Positions 48,801 through 57,804 of a DNA stretch of 64,000 bases are shown here, in pieces (the stretch's first letter is position 1; each line of letters starts with the position of its first letter). The stretch covers positions 1-64,000 of the forward strand of contig CANPYC010000003.1 in NCBI GenBank assembly GCA_947587615.1. Reading direction: 5' to 3'. Source of the stretch: Candidatus Gastranaerophilales bacterium. GTDB taxonomy: Bacteria > Cyanobacteriota > Vampirovibrionia > Gastranaerophilales > Gastranaerophilaceae. Made by a program: the position numbers and the translations under genes. The notes under the pieces were generated by a model, which did no database searches, was not told the origin of the DNA, and worked only from the letters and a program-made list of their open reading frames with translations.

Positions 48801-48943
48801 TGCTAAAGACTACCGGTACGGATATAGACAAAATCCTGCCTCCCGTAAGAAGGTTCGGCGGCGGTTTAAATAACAGACAAGAAAAGAAGTACAGTATTAT
48901 TGAAAAGCTGACGAAATTTTTCAATAAATATATTGGTTTGTAA
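45830..48943 (+). CDS. hsdR: Type I restriction endonuclease subunit R
   Basis: HIELKRRGVAIREAFNQIKRY (nuclease region), WHTTGSGKTLTSFKTA, FDECHRGQFGE, FGFTGTPIF; ATG at 45830 with upstream AGGAAG preferred over TTG 45782. Confidence 0.96.
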   Translation: MTSSYNIVASTNQSTVVSEYTPDTQKSDSFQSEAELEAEFIRLLSTLGYEYITIHDEQALILNLRKQLEALNDYTFSDTEWEQFFTNVIASNNDGIVEKTRKIQKDHLQLLRCDNGISKNIKLIDKDCIHNNKLQVINQYETQDGNHPNRYDVTILVNGLPLVHIELKRRGVAIREAFNQIKRYERDSFWASNGLFDYIQIFVISNGTNTKYYSNTTRETHIKEMSCGRNITKQTSNSFEFTSYWADGNNKVIFDLVDFTKTFFIKHTILNILTKYCVFTSEDLLLVMRPYQISACERILNKIELAHNYKKYGSIEAGGYIWHTTGSGKTLTSFKTAQLATNLPYIDKVLFVVDRKDLDYQTMKEYDKFQEGAANSNTSVEVLKRQLKDDNAKIIITTIQKLCIFIQKNKGHEVFNKQVVLIFDECHRGQFGESHDAIISNFKNYYIFGFTGTPIFAQNAQSTMARTKQGKPVFKTTPQFFGDKLHTYTIVDAINDNNVLPFRIDYVNTVKEKDNLKDKQVRAIDIEKAMASDKRISNIVSYILEHFNQKTNRFDGHYQFNQLQNVKDVACAKVRGSVAEIKEKVRLTGFNSIFAVASIEVAKKYYNEFKRQMEANPEKALKIGLIYSYGANEDTDILEEENPEDTSGLDKSSRDFLDMAIKDYNEMFATSYDTSADKFQNYYKDVSQRMKNRQLDLLIVVNMFLTGFDATTLNTLWVDKNLKYHGLIQAFSRTNRILNSVKTFGNIVCFRDLQEETQKAIALFGDKEAGGIVLLKNYEDYYFGYNDNKGHHKGYVEIISELQEKFPLGQQIIGEKALKIFVALFGELLRVRNILSAFDQFEGDNKISQRDLQDYQSIYIDFYHELNKRAKADKENINDDVVFEMELIKQVEINIDYILLLVEKYHKGNCNDKEILIDIQKAIGSSPQLRSKKELIEAFIDNINAQTQVDEDWKKFVTAQKETDLKTIIEEENLKPEAAKKYIENSFRDGMLKTTGTDIDKILPPVRRFGGGLNNRQEKKYSIIEKLTKFFNKYIGL

Positions 48944-48995
48944 AAGCTTTTTAAAACCATCCGCTAAATTGTGAAATTCTAAACAAACTTGCCAA

Positions 48996-49634
48996 TTATT
49001 GATAATTACTTCCAAAATACGGATTATATTTTTTCTCATGCGCAATTGTTGTTTTTTCGCCATGTCCCGGGTAAACGGTAATATTTTCATCAAGCTTGAA
49101 AAGTTTTTCTCTTATACTATGTTCAATTTCACTTATTGAACCGCCAAATAAATCACATCTTCCGATTGATTCTTGAAACAAAGTATCCCCCGAAAACAAG
49201 CTGTTATCAATTAAATAGCATACCCCGCCTTTTGAATGCCCTTTTGTGTGAATAATTTGAATCGGGGTTTTTCCTAAAGTAAGATTTTGACTTTTTTCAT
49301 CCAAAAGCCCATCTATACAAGGAACTTGAATATTTTCCACTCCTGCCATATTGCATTGCGTTTCAACCTGTTTTAACAGGGGCATGTCGTCTTTGTGCAT
49401 CATAATAAGAGCGGAGGGAAATTTTTCTTTCATTCTTGATACATGATACACATGGTCAAAATGTCCATGGGTAATAAGAATATATTTTAAATTTAATTTA
49501 TTATCTTTTATAAATTTTTCAATTTCATCAACCGAACTTGTACAGTCTATTATCAAAGCTTCTTTTGCTTCTTTATCATAAACAAGATATGTTGTTGCGC
49601 CGTAAATTCCGTTAGGGAATATTTTTATTTCCAT
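48996..49634 (-). CDS. MBL-fold metallo-hydrolase (glyoxalase II-like)
   Basis: ILITHGHFDHVYHV, HTKGHSKGGVCYLI, LFSGDTLFQESIGRCDL, VYPGHGEKT. Confidence 0.93.
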   Translation of the reverse strand: MEIKIFPNGIYGATTYLVYDKEAKEALIIDCTSSVDEIEKFIKDNKLNLKYILITHGHFDHVYHVSRMKEKFPSALIMMHKDDMPLLKQVETQCNMAGVENIQVPCIDGLLDEKSQNLTLGKTPIQIIHTKGHSKGGVCYLIDNSLFSGDTLFQESIGRCDLFGGSISEIEHSIREKLFKLDENITVYPGHGEKTTIAHEKKYNPYFGSNYQ

Positions 49635-49652
49635 GGTTTTATCCTTAAATTA

Positions 49653-49883
49653 TTATTTTTCATAAAAGGATTTTACCATATCAAGCCAATTTTTCATAAA
49701 ATTAACAGGGCATAAATCTTTATAGATTTTATATATAATTAAGCGCATTTTTTCATCAGGCATGTCAAAATGTCTTTGAAGTTCTTTGATATATTTATCG
49801 ATATATTCTTTTACTTTTATTTCATCGAGCTTTTGTCGGGTAATTTTTTCCATATCGCCCGTCTTTTTAAAAAAGTTTTGCAT
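49653..49883 (-). CDS. Small hypothetical protein
   Basis: 76-aa ORF between MBL hydrolase and the spoIID-like gene. Confidence 0.45.
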   Translation of the reverse strand: MQNFFKKTGDMEKITRQKLDEIKVKEYIDKYIKELQRHFDMPDEKMRLIIYKIYKDLCPVNFMKNWLDMVKSFYEK

Positions 49884-50037
49884 AATACACCATCTATAAA
49901 AATATTTTAGTTATATTTTTCTTTAAATACATTAGAAAAATGAATAATGTAATTGATATACACAAGTTTACAAAACAATGATAAAATATTAATGTAAAGT
50001 TAGCTTTTTTATTTATAATTAATAAAAAGTGTAATTT

Positions 50038-50943
50038 ATGAAACAATTTAAATTTAATAAAAAGTTTATATTGACATCAATATTACTTATACTTGCCTGT
50101 TTTCTGTTCACCACGCAAAAATCTCATGCAATCAGAATAGGGCTGATTGAAGGTGCAAAAAAAACTTATATCGGCAGTTCTCAAAATGCGCAATTTTTTG
50201 ACGGCAAAACGGGTAAAAGCCTTTTTGTTGCCCGCTCTTTTATTCCATATCCTATTAAAGCAAGAGGAAATTCAATTGCCATAAAGATTAAAGGAAGATA
50301 CTACGATTGTTCAACTAATGCAATATACATTAAAAACCCCGACAAAAAAGGTTTTTTTGCGACAAAAAGAAGATGGTATCGAGGGGACATGATAATATAT
50401 AACGTAGGGGGAAGGTTGACTGTTGTAAATTCACTTCCTCTTGAAGAGTATCTTCTTGGCGTTGTTCCTTCTGAAATGCCCTCAAAGTGGAACTTGGAAG
50501 CGCATAAAGCTCAGGCAATTGCAGCAAGGAGTTATGCTCTTGCAAATTTAAACAAAAGAGGCTCTCACGGCTATGACCTGAAAGATACTCCTCATGATCA
50601 GGCATACGGAGGCGCAAGCAGCGAAACACCCCAAACAACAAGGGCGGTATTATCAACCAAAGGTGAAGTTTTAACTTACAATAATAAAATTATACCCGCA
50701 TATTACCACGCTTCTTCAGGTGGAAAGACAATTTCCGCAGGCTCAGTTTGGAGCCATGACCTGCCTTTTATAAAATCTGTTGACGGATTTGACAGAGGAA
50801 TAAGAAAAAACGGGCATGGTGTAGGCATGAGCCAGCATGGGGCTAATAATCTTGCAAATAGAGGTTTTAGCGCAAGACAGATACTCGGATATTTTTATAA
50901 AGATGTCAGTATTGCACGACTAAAGCCGAAAAATAACTTTTAA
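50038..50943 (+). CDS. SpoIID/LytB-domain protein
   Basis: GGRLTVVNSLPLEEYLLGVVPSEMPSKWNLEAHKAQAIAARSYAL...GHGVGMSQHGANNLA. Confidence 0.93.
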   Translation: MKQFKFNKKFILTSILLILACFLFTTQKSHAIRIGLIEGAKKTYIGSSQNAQFFDGKTGKSLFVARSFIPYPIKARGNSIAIKIKGRYYDCSTNAIYIKNPDKKGFFATKRRWYRGDMIIYNVGGRLTVVNSLPLEEYLLGVVPSEMPSKWNLEAHKAQAIAARSYALANLNKRGSHGYDLKDTPHDQAYGGASSETPQTTRAVLSTKGEVLTYNNKIIPAYYHASSGGKTISAGSVWSHDLPFIKSVDGFDRGIRKNGHGVGMSQHGANNLANRGFSARQILGYFYKDVSIARLKPKNNF

Positions 50944-50988
50944 AATAGGCTAAAAATATTATTTTTAAAGCACCTGCTAATTTAACCC

Positions 50989-51016
50989 TTGCCAAACCCG
51001 ATAAATAGTGTATAAT
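50989..51016 (+). promoter_or_regulatory. Promoter TTGCCA-N16-TATAAT upstream of HU gene
   Basis: -35 50989-50994, -10 51011-51016. Confidence 0.65.
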
Positions 51017-51044
51017 AAAAGCTATATTAGACAAGGAGTTAGAT

Positions 51045-51326
51045 ATGAATAAAGAAGAATTGGTAAAAGCAGTTGCTACAAGCACAAAAGTATCACAAAA
51101 AAACACAGCAGAAATTATCGGCGCTATTACTGAAGCAATCGAAAAATCTGTTTCTAAAGGCAAAAAAGTTACTTTAGTAGGCTTTGGTACTTTTGAAGCA
51201 AGAAAAAGAGCTGCAAGAGTTGGCAGAAACCCTCAAACAGGTAAAGAAATTAAAATTGCAGCAAAAACAGTACCGGCTTTCTCAGCAGGTAAAAAGTTCA
51301 AAGAACTTGTTAAAAACAAAAAGTAA
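51045..51326 (+). CDS. HU-family DNA-binding protein
   Basis: MNKEELVKAVA...VTLVGFGTFEARKRAARVGRNPQTGKEIKIAAKTVPAFSAGKKFKELV. Confidence 0.97.
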   Translation: MNKEELVKAVATSTKVSQKNTAEIIGAITEAIEKSVSKGKKVTLVGFGTFEARKRAARVGRNPQTGKEIKIAAKTVPAFSAGKKFKELVKNKK

Positions 51327-51343
51327 GTTTTTAAAAAAAGATA

Positions 51344-51371
51344 AAACCGCTTCAAAGAAGCGGTTTTTTTG
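51344..51371 (+). terminator. Rho-independent terminator after HU gene
   Basis: AAACCGCTTC-AAA-GAAGCGGTTT followed by T-tract. Confidence 0.88.
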
Positions 51372-51398
51372 TGTTTATCAATCTTTAAAATCATCATA

Positions 51399-51427
51399 TT
51401 GAAACAATTACAAATTTTTTGTAGAAT
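51399..51427 (+). promoter_or_regulatory. Promoter TTGAAA-N17-TAGAAT, 6 nt before nadK ATG (leaderless)
   Basis: -35 51399-51404; -10 51422-51427; ATG 51434. Confidence 0.65.
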
Positions 51428-51433
51428 GGTTTT

Positions 51434-52231
51434 ATGTTTGAAACATATAAAAAAATAGGAATAGTTTATAATAAAGATGTAGCTCAAAGCTATGAACTTG
51501 CGCTTATAATTAAAGAAAAAATTAAAAATGCGGATATTTTTCCAATATCTTCTCTTAAAAAAGATGTTGATTTTGCAATTATTATTGGAGGAGACGGGAC
51601 TCTTCTTAAAGCTGCAAGGTTTTTTAGCGAACATGATATTGCAATTATTGCTTTTAATACGGGTAGACTTGGTTATTTAGCTCAGGCAAAACCCGAAGAA
51701 GTTGATTTAGTCTTAGAAAAATTAAATTCAAAAGATTATGAAATTGAAAATCGCTTAATGCTAAAGGCAAACAATAAAACTGCCCTAAATGATATTGTCA
51801 TTAAAGGAATTAATTGTTCAAGAACCGCTACAATGGAGTTATATATCAACGATAAAAAATTATGCTCCTATGTTGCAGACGGGCTAATTGTTTCAACTCC
51901 GACAGGCTCAACTGCTTATTCGCTCTCCGCAGGCGGTCCTATTGTTTCACCGAGCGTTGATTGCTTTTTAATTATCCCGATTTGCCCGCATACGCTTAAT
52001 ATTCGTCCTCTTGTAATTCCGAAAAACGAAAAAATAACAATAAAATCTCTTGAAAAAAATGAAAAGCTCTATATTTCTTATGACGGACAGGTTGATGATG
52101 TTTGCGACGATGAGATAACAATATTTAAAAATGAAAAATATTCAAAATTAATAATTTTAAACAAGCAAAAAGATAAATTTTATGATATCTTAAAAGAAAA
52201 ATTGCACTGGTCGCTATCATTCAAGAAGTAA
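51434..52231 (+). CDS. nadK: NAD kinase
   Basis: IIGGDGTLLKAARFF, FNTGRLGYLA, STPTGSTAYSLSAGGPIV. Confidence 0.96.
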   Translation: MFETYKKIGIVYNKDVAQSYELALIIKEKIKNADIFPISSLKKDVDFAIIIGGDGTLLKAARFFSEHDIAIIAFNTGRLGYLAQAKPEEVDLVLEKLNSKDYEIENRLMLKANNKTALNDIVIKGINCSRTATMELYINDKKLCSYVADGLIVSTPTGSTAYSLSAGGPIVSPSVDCFLIIPICPHTLNIRPLVIPKNEKITIKSLEKNEKLYISYDGQVDDVCDDEITIFKNEKYSKLIILNKQKDKFYDILKEKLHWSLSFKK

Positions 52232-52234
52232 AAA

Positions 52235-53839
52235 ATGCTAAAATCATTATTAATTAAAAATTTTATTCTGATTAAAGAAGCAAACCTCGATTTTACTAAA
52301 GGTTTTAATGTTTTATGCGGTGAAACGGGAGCAGGTAAAAGCGTTATTATAAAAGCGCTTGATTGCGTTTTGGGTGCTAAAGTTACAAAAGAGATGACGC
52401 TTAATAAAGATAAGCCGATTGTAATTGAAGCGGTGTTTGAAAATAATGATAAAAATAGCGAAGAAACGGTAATTTCAAGAGAAATTGCAACTAATTCAAA
52501 ATTTCGCTTAAACGGGGTTTTATCTTCTTTGGATGAAATTAAAGATTTAAGAGAACATCTTGTTGATATTCACTCTCAACATCAAACTTATTCTTATATG
52601 GCTCAAAAGGCGCATATTCATCTTTTGGATAACTATATAATTAAAAAAACACCTGAATACAATGAACTTTTAAAAACTTATAAAGACACGTTTTTTGAAT
52701 ATAGAGAAGTTGAAAAAAAGCTTAATTTATTAAAAGAAAATTTTGAAAATAATGAAAAAGAGGTTGATTTTCTTCGTTTTCAATTGAATGAACTTGATGA
52801 AGCAGCGATTTATCAAGGTGAAGAAGATGAACTAAAAGAAGAATTAAATATTTTATCAAACATTCAAGAACTGAAAGAAGGCTCTTATTCTTCTTATTAT
52901 GCCCTATATGGCGATAATCAAAGCATAATTGAAGCAATGGGAAAAATAAAATATACCTTATCAAACTTAGCTGAACTTGATAAAAATTTAAAAGATACGG
53001 AAAACTCTCTATATGACGTTTTTGAAAATTTAAAAGATATTGCAAACTATTTAAGAGATTATTCATCTAACCTTGAATTAAACCCGCAAAGGCTTGATGA
53101 AGTTAATGAAAGACTTTCTTTAATTCAAAAGCTTAAAAGAAAATACGGGGCTGAACTTGATTTAGAAAGAGAAAAAATTGAAAAAAGACTCAAAGAGCTT
53201 ACATCCGGAGATAATAACATTGAAGAATTAGAGAAAAATTATAATATTTTAGCTAATGAAATTGAAATGTTATCACAAAAAATTGAAGAATACAGAAAAA
53301 ACAACGCTCAAATTTTATCAAAACAAATTGAAGAAAAATTAAAATCACTCGAGCTTAAAGAAGCTAAATTTGAAATCAGCGTTAAAAAAACAAATAATAA
53401 CGAATTTGGTTTTAACAGCGTTGAATTTTTAATTTCAACAAACAAAAATCAAACCCCAATGCCTTTAGCTCATGTTGCTTCAGGCGGTGAAATTTCAAGA
53501 GTTATGCTTGCTCTAAAAACAATATTTGCAACGGTAGATAATGTTTCTGTGGTTGTTTTTGATGAAATAGATACGGGTATATCTGGAATTACATCAAATG
53601 CAGTTGCACAATCAATTCTTGAATTATCTCAAACAACTCAAATAATCTGCATTACTCATCAGCCCATTATTTGCGCTCGTGCTAATAATTTTATTTGGAT
53701 ATCAAAAGAACATAATCAAAATACGGATGTTAAAATTGAAATTCTTGACGATAATAAAAGACTTAAAGCGCTTGCGCAATTGGCAAGCGGAGAAGTAAGC
53801 GAAAAGACCCTTGAATTTGCTAAAACTTTGGTTAAATAA
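52235..53839 (+). CDS. recN: DNA repair protein RecN
   Basis: LCGETGAGKSVIIKAL, VDIHSQHQTYS, VASGGEISRVMLALKTIFA, VVFDEIDTGISG. Confidence 0.96.
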   Translation: MLKSLLIKNFILIKEANLDFTKGFNVLCGETGAGKSVIIKALDCVLGAKVTKEMTLNKDKPIVIEAVFENNDKNSEETVISREIATNSKFRLNGVLSSLDEIKDLREHLVDIHSQHQTYSYMAQKAHIHLLDNYIIKKTPEYNELLKTYKDTFFEYREVEKKLNLLKENFENNEKEVDFLRFQLNELDEAAIYQGEEDELKEELNILSNIQELKEGSYSSYYALYGDNQSIIEAMGKIKYTLSNLAELDKNLKDTENSLYDVFENLKDIANYLRDYSSNLELNPQRLDEVNERLSLIQKLKRKYGAELDLEREKIEKRLKELTSGDNNIEELEKNYNILANEIEMLSQKIEEYRKNNAQILSKQIEEKLKSLELKEAKFEISVKKTNNNEFGFNSVEFLISTNKNQTPMPLAHVASGGEISRVMLALKTIFATVDNVSVVVFDEIDTGISGITSNAVAQSILELSQTTQIICITHQPIICARANNFIWISKEHNQNTDVKIEILDDNKRLKALAQLASGEVSEKTLEFAKTLVK

Positions 53840-53867
53840 TTTAATTATAAAAAAGTTGATTTTGCTT

Positions 53868-54095
53868 TTATTTCAAAATATAACCCAGCATAAAGCTTGA
53901 CAATACAAATATTCCTACAAAAAAGTAAGTAACTTTATTTAAGCCTTTTTCGGTTGATTTTTGAGAAGAAAACAATTGACTTGCAGCACCAATTGAAGCT
54001 ATTCCGTCGCCTTTAGGGGAATGCAGCAAAACAAGCAGAATGCTAAAAAGTGCGCTTATAATTTGTAATGCGTAAAAAAATGTTGTTATTTTCAT
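53868..54095 (-). CDS. secG: Preprotein translocase subunit SecG
   Basis: 75 aa, two TM segments, LLHSPKGDGIASIGAASQLFSSQKSTEKGLNKVTYF. Confidence 0.88.
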   Translation of the reverse strand: MKITTFFYALQIISALFSILLVLLHSPKGDGIASIGAASQLFSSQKSTEKGLNKVTYFFVGIFVLSSFMLGYILK

Positions 54096-54181
54096 TTTAA
54101 AAATCCTTTTAATGATTATGTTTTATGTCTTTCAATTATGTCTTTGAATTCAGATTAACATAAACAAGAAAAATTTAAAAT

Positions 54182-54835
54182 CTAAAACTTAACAAAAAGT
54201 TTCAGTTTGTTGTCATCACCTCTGAAATTAATCCAGCCTGTTTTTGCTTGATTATCAAAGTCTATTACTTTAACTAAAATCCAATTGCCTCGAACAAGCC
54301 ATGGAATAACAGATTTTGCAAGCTCAATTGAACCTGTTGTATTCGTTTCTTTGATTGGTGAAGCATAAAGAAGCTTATCTTTTTTTTGTAAGTCTTTAAA
54401 AAGATAAATTCCATATTTTTTTCCATAAATATTAAAAAATTCCGCCCAGCCGTAGTATCTGTTTTTGCTTGTTTCAACCCAGCCGCAAACGGGTGAATTA
54501 ATCTGATTAAAGCATACCATATTCCAATCTTGCGTTTCATCAAGTGTTGTTAAAAGGGCAATATTTTTTGATTCCGAGTAAGCTGAAAATATTTCATTAA
54601 TATCGCACCTGTCAGTGTTTTTTTGACAAGCAACATTGCCTTTAAAATCAAACTCCAATGTTTCAAGAATTTCCCCGTTGCTATCGGGTGTTCTTCTCAT
54701 AACTAAAGGACTTGAAACGGAAGTATAGCCGATACCATACCTTTTAAGAGAATTAATATAATAAGGAATAACATCTGCTTTTGCAATTGAGAGTAAATTT
54801 AAAAATATAAAAATTGTAAGAATTATTTTATTCAT
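54182..54835 (-). CDS. Exported SH3-like hypothetical protein
   Basis: Signal peptide; VMRRTPDSNGEILETLEF and VCGWVETSK SH3-like segments. Confidence 0.55.
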   Translation of the reverse strand: MNKIILTIFIFLNLLSIAKADVIPYYINSLKRYGIGYTSVSSPLVMRRTPDSNGEILETLEFDFKGNVACQKNTDRCDINEIFSAYSESKNIALLTTLDETQDWNMVCFNQINSPVCGWVETSKNRYYGWAEFFNIYGKKYGIYLFKDLQKKDKLLYASPIKETNTTGSIELAKSVIPWLVRGNWILVKVIDFDNQAKTGWINFRGDDNKLKLFVKF

Positions 54836-54992
54836 AATTTAATTTTACTATACCTTTTAATTAAAAGATAGCTACCCCCCCCTTTTTTTTTCTTTTTTCT
54901 TTTCTCTTTTCTCTTTTTTATTAAAAAATTATTTTAAATTATTGGTCTTCATGGTAAAATATCAATAAAACCATGGGGATAAGGTAAAAATC

Positions 54993-56645
54993 TTGAAAAA
55001 AAATAAAAAAATTGCCATAACTTTACTTTTTGCTATGCTTTTCTTAAATAACAGTCTGCTTTTTGCTATTGAAGAAAATGTTGAACAAAATAATAAAAAG
55101 AATTTTTTTGCCCCATTCAGCCTTTTTGGAGATAAAAACAAAAATAAAAAAAACGCTGATGATAGCGCCAACGCAGACGATAACTCAAAAAACAGCGCAA
55201 AAATCGCAAAACAAAAAACTCCAAAAAAAACTAAAAAATTAAGGGTTGAAGAAATTAAACTCCCGCAAGTAACGGAAGGACGTCCTAAAATACCTTTCAA
55301 TCAATTAAGCGTTATGACAATTGATGATTGTGTTGAATATGCGCTAAGCCACAACCCCAATTTATTTGTATCAAACGAAAGAATAAAAGCTTCAAAATCT
55401 TCAATCGGAGAAGCTCGCTCAAGCTACGCTCCGAGATTAACGGGTAGAGTAAATTATAACCACGATACAAATAACGGAACAAGAATTGTAAATTCTCAAA
55501 ATAATTCAATAGGTTTTAATGTCGGAATTTCAGAGATGATTTGGGATTTTGGAAGAACAACCGCAAGAATTAATATGGCAAAATATGACACAATGTCTGC
55601 TCAATATGACTATGATTTTGATGTATTAAATGTTGTATATAACGTTAAAATCAATTATTATCGTGTTTTATCAGCTCTGGCAAATTTAGATATTTATGAA
55701 CAAAACGTAAGAATACAAACCCTTAACTTTGAAAGAACAAAAGCTATGTTTGATGAGGGTTTGAAATCTAAAATTGATGTTGTTAATGCGCAAGTTAACC
55801 TGACGGACGCTAAAATTCAACTTGTTGAAGGGCAGAATAATCTTCAAACAAATTTAATTGCTCTTAAAAATTCAATGTATTACCGGGAAGATACTCCTTT
55901 TATTGTTAAAAATACTGAAAATTTCGGATTTTTAAAAGCCGATTACAGAAAAAAAATTGAAAGTATGACAACAATTAAACCCGTATCGGATGAGGTTAAA
56001 AAGACAAAAGACGGTTTGATTATGCTATCATCAGGGATTGTACATAATGATATAATTCAAAATTTTGAATTTAAACCTTTAACAATATCAAAAAAAGAAG
56101 CGGTGGAGCAAGCGCTTGAACTTCGCCCTGATTTAAAGTCAAATGAAATGCTTGCTTCGGTTCAAGAAGAATCGCTCAAAGCAATTAAAAGACAATACAT
56201 GCCTGAAATAACAGGAGATGTCAGCTGGGGTTATACTAAAAATGAACAAACCTATTCAAGTCCTTTTCAGGTGGGCGCAAGTATCGGCTTAGGTTCGATT
56301 AATCCTTACGGCATTCATTATCAAATTAAAGAAGGCGAAAGCTATTTAGATATTGCTCTTCATAATATTAACATTGCAAAATCGGATATATTTTGGGAAG
56401 TTCAGACAAATTACGTTAATATGCGCCAATTGGAGAGAAAAATTCCTCTTATGAATTTAAAAGTTAAAGCAACCTTAGAAAACTTTGAACTTGCAGATGG
56501 CAGATATTCCGTCGGCTTAAATAACTATGTTGAACTTCAAGATGCTCTAACGAATTACAACAATTCGCAGTTGAATTTTGTTGAAGCAGTGTTTAATTAT
56601 AATGTAGCAAGAGAAACCTTATTAAAGTCAATGGGGGTTAAATGA
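54993..56645 (+). CDS. TolC-family outer membrane efflux protein
   Basis: Signal peptide, coiled-coil repeat pair (SIGEARSSYAPRLTGRVNYN; FDEGLKSKIDVVNAQVNL; LADGRYSVGLNNYVELQDALTNYN); TTG start. Confidence 0.93.
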   Translation: MKKNKKIAITLLFAMLFLNNSLLFAIEENVEQNNKKNFFAPFSLFGDKNKNKKNADDSANADDNSKNSAKIAKQKTPKKTKKLRVEEIKLPQVTEGRPKIPFNQLSVMTIDDCVEYALSHNPNLFVSNERIKASKSSIGEARSSYAPRLTGRVNYNHDTNNGTRIVNSQNNSIGFNVGISEMIWDFGRTTARINMAKYDTMSAQYDYDFDVLNVVYNVKINYYRVLSALANLDIYEQNVRIQTLNFERTKAMFDEGLKSKIDVVNAQVNLTDAKIQLVEGQNNLQTNLIALKNSMYYREDTPFIVKNTENFGFLKADYRKKIESMTTIKPVSDEVKKTKDGLIMLSSGIVHNDIIQNFEFKPLTISKKEAVEQALELRPDLKSNEMLASVQEESLKAIKRQYMPEITGDVSWGYTKNEQTYSSPFQVGASIGLGSINPYGIHYQIKEGESYLDIALHNINIAKSDIFWEVQTNYVNMRQLERKIPLMNLKVKATLENFELADGRYSVGLNNYVELQDALTNYNNSQLNFVEAVFNYNVARETLLKSMGVK

Positions 56646-57793
56646 AAAAAAAGATTATTATAATAAGCTCTATAATAGTTGTTTTAATATTATGTATCAT
56701 TCCTTTTTTTATTAAAAAAAGTACGGAAAAATATGTTACACGTGAACTTTTAAAAGATACAATAGTACAAACCGTTGAAGCTTCGGGAACAATTAAACCA
56801 ATTAATACAATTGCGGTAGGTACGCAAGTTTCTGGTACTGTTTCAAAAATATATGTCGATTATAACTCTGTTGTAAAAAAAGGGGATTTATTGGCTGAAT
56901 TAGACCCGAGTTTATTTCAGGCAAATGTTGACCAGTCAAGCGCAAAATTAAGAACTGCAAATGCAAGTTATTCTAAAGCAAGCTCTACATTGGCTTATAA
57001 GAAAAATAATTATCAAAGATATAAACATCTCTATGAAAAAAATTATGTTTCAAGAGATGATGTTGAATTGGCTCAAGCAAACTATCTTCAAGCTAAAGCG
57101 GAAGTTGACGCAGCTCGAGCAGAGATGAGTGCCGCTCAAGCAACTCTAAACAATAATCTTACAAATTTAAGATATTCAAAAATTGTTTCTCCTGTTGATG
57201 GTACGGTTATATCACGTGCGGTTGACGTTGGTCAAACTGTTGCTGCAAGCTTTAATACTCCGACACTATTTGAAGTTGCTAAAGACTTAACAAAAATGCA
57301 AATAGAAACAAGTGTCTCAGAAGCCGACATAGGAAGAATAAAAGTCGGTCAAAAGGCTACTTATACGCTTGACGGATATCAGGATAAAACATTCAACGGT
57401 GAAGTAACGCAAGTCAGACTTGCTTCAACTACCACAAATAACGTTGTAACATATACCGTAATCGTTTCTGTTGATAACTCTGACGGTTTTGCAATCCCCG
57501 GAATGAGCGCAAATGTTACAATAATTACAAGTGAAGCGCATGATATTTTATGTGTTGAAAATAGAGCGCTTAAATTTAGCCCCGAAGATAATAAGCAAAA
57601 ATATGAAAAACAGGGAATTTGGATTTTAACAAAACAAGGACCGAAAAGATACGATGTTGAACTTGGTTTATCGGATGATAATAAAACGCAGGTAATTTCA
57701 AACGAAATAAAAGAACATGATAAAGTTATAATTTCTTCAACTTCTTCAAAAAAGAAAAAACAAGCCCAAGCAATGAGAAGACCGCCAATGTAG
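56642..57793 (+). CDS. Periplasmic adaptor (MacA/HlyD family)
   Basis: VEASGTIKPINTIAVGTQVSGTVSKIYVDYNSVVKKGDLLAELDP; SPVDGTVISRAVDVGQTV. Confidence 0.94.
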   Translation: MKKKIIIISSIIVVLILCIIPFFIKKSTEKYVTRELLKDTIVQTVEASGTIKPINTIAVGTQVSGTVSKIYVDYNSVVKKGDLLAELDPSLFQANVDQSSAKLRTANASYSKASSTLAYKKNNYQRYKHLYEKNYVSRDDVELAQANYLQAKAEVDAARAEMSAAQATLNNNLTNLRYSKIVSPVDGTVISRAVDVGQTVAASFNTPTLFEVAKDLTKMQIETSVSEADIGRIKVGQKATYTLDGYQDKTFNGEVTQVRLASTTTNNVVTYTVIVSVDNSDGFAIPGMSANVTIITSEAHDILCVENRALKFSPEDNKQKYEKQGIWILTKQGPKRYDVELGLSDDNKTQVISNEIKEHDKVIISSTSSKKKKQAQAMRRPPM

Positions 57794-57804
57794 GGGTAGA
57801 AAAA

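Noticed and set aside
40918-48960. Integrative element or prophage inserted at tRNA-Leu
   Set aside because: No integrase, phage or conjugation genes, and no repeat of the tRNA 3' end spotted at the right side; only a defence locus can be supported.
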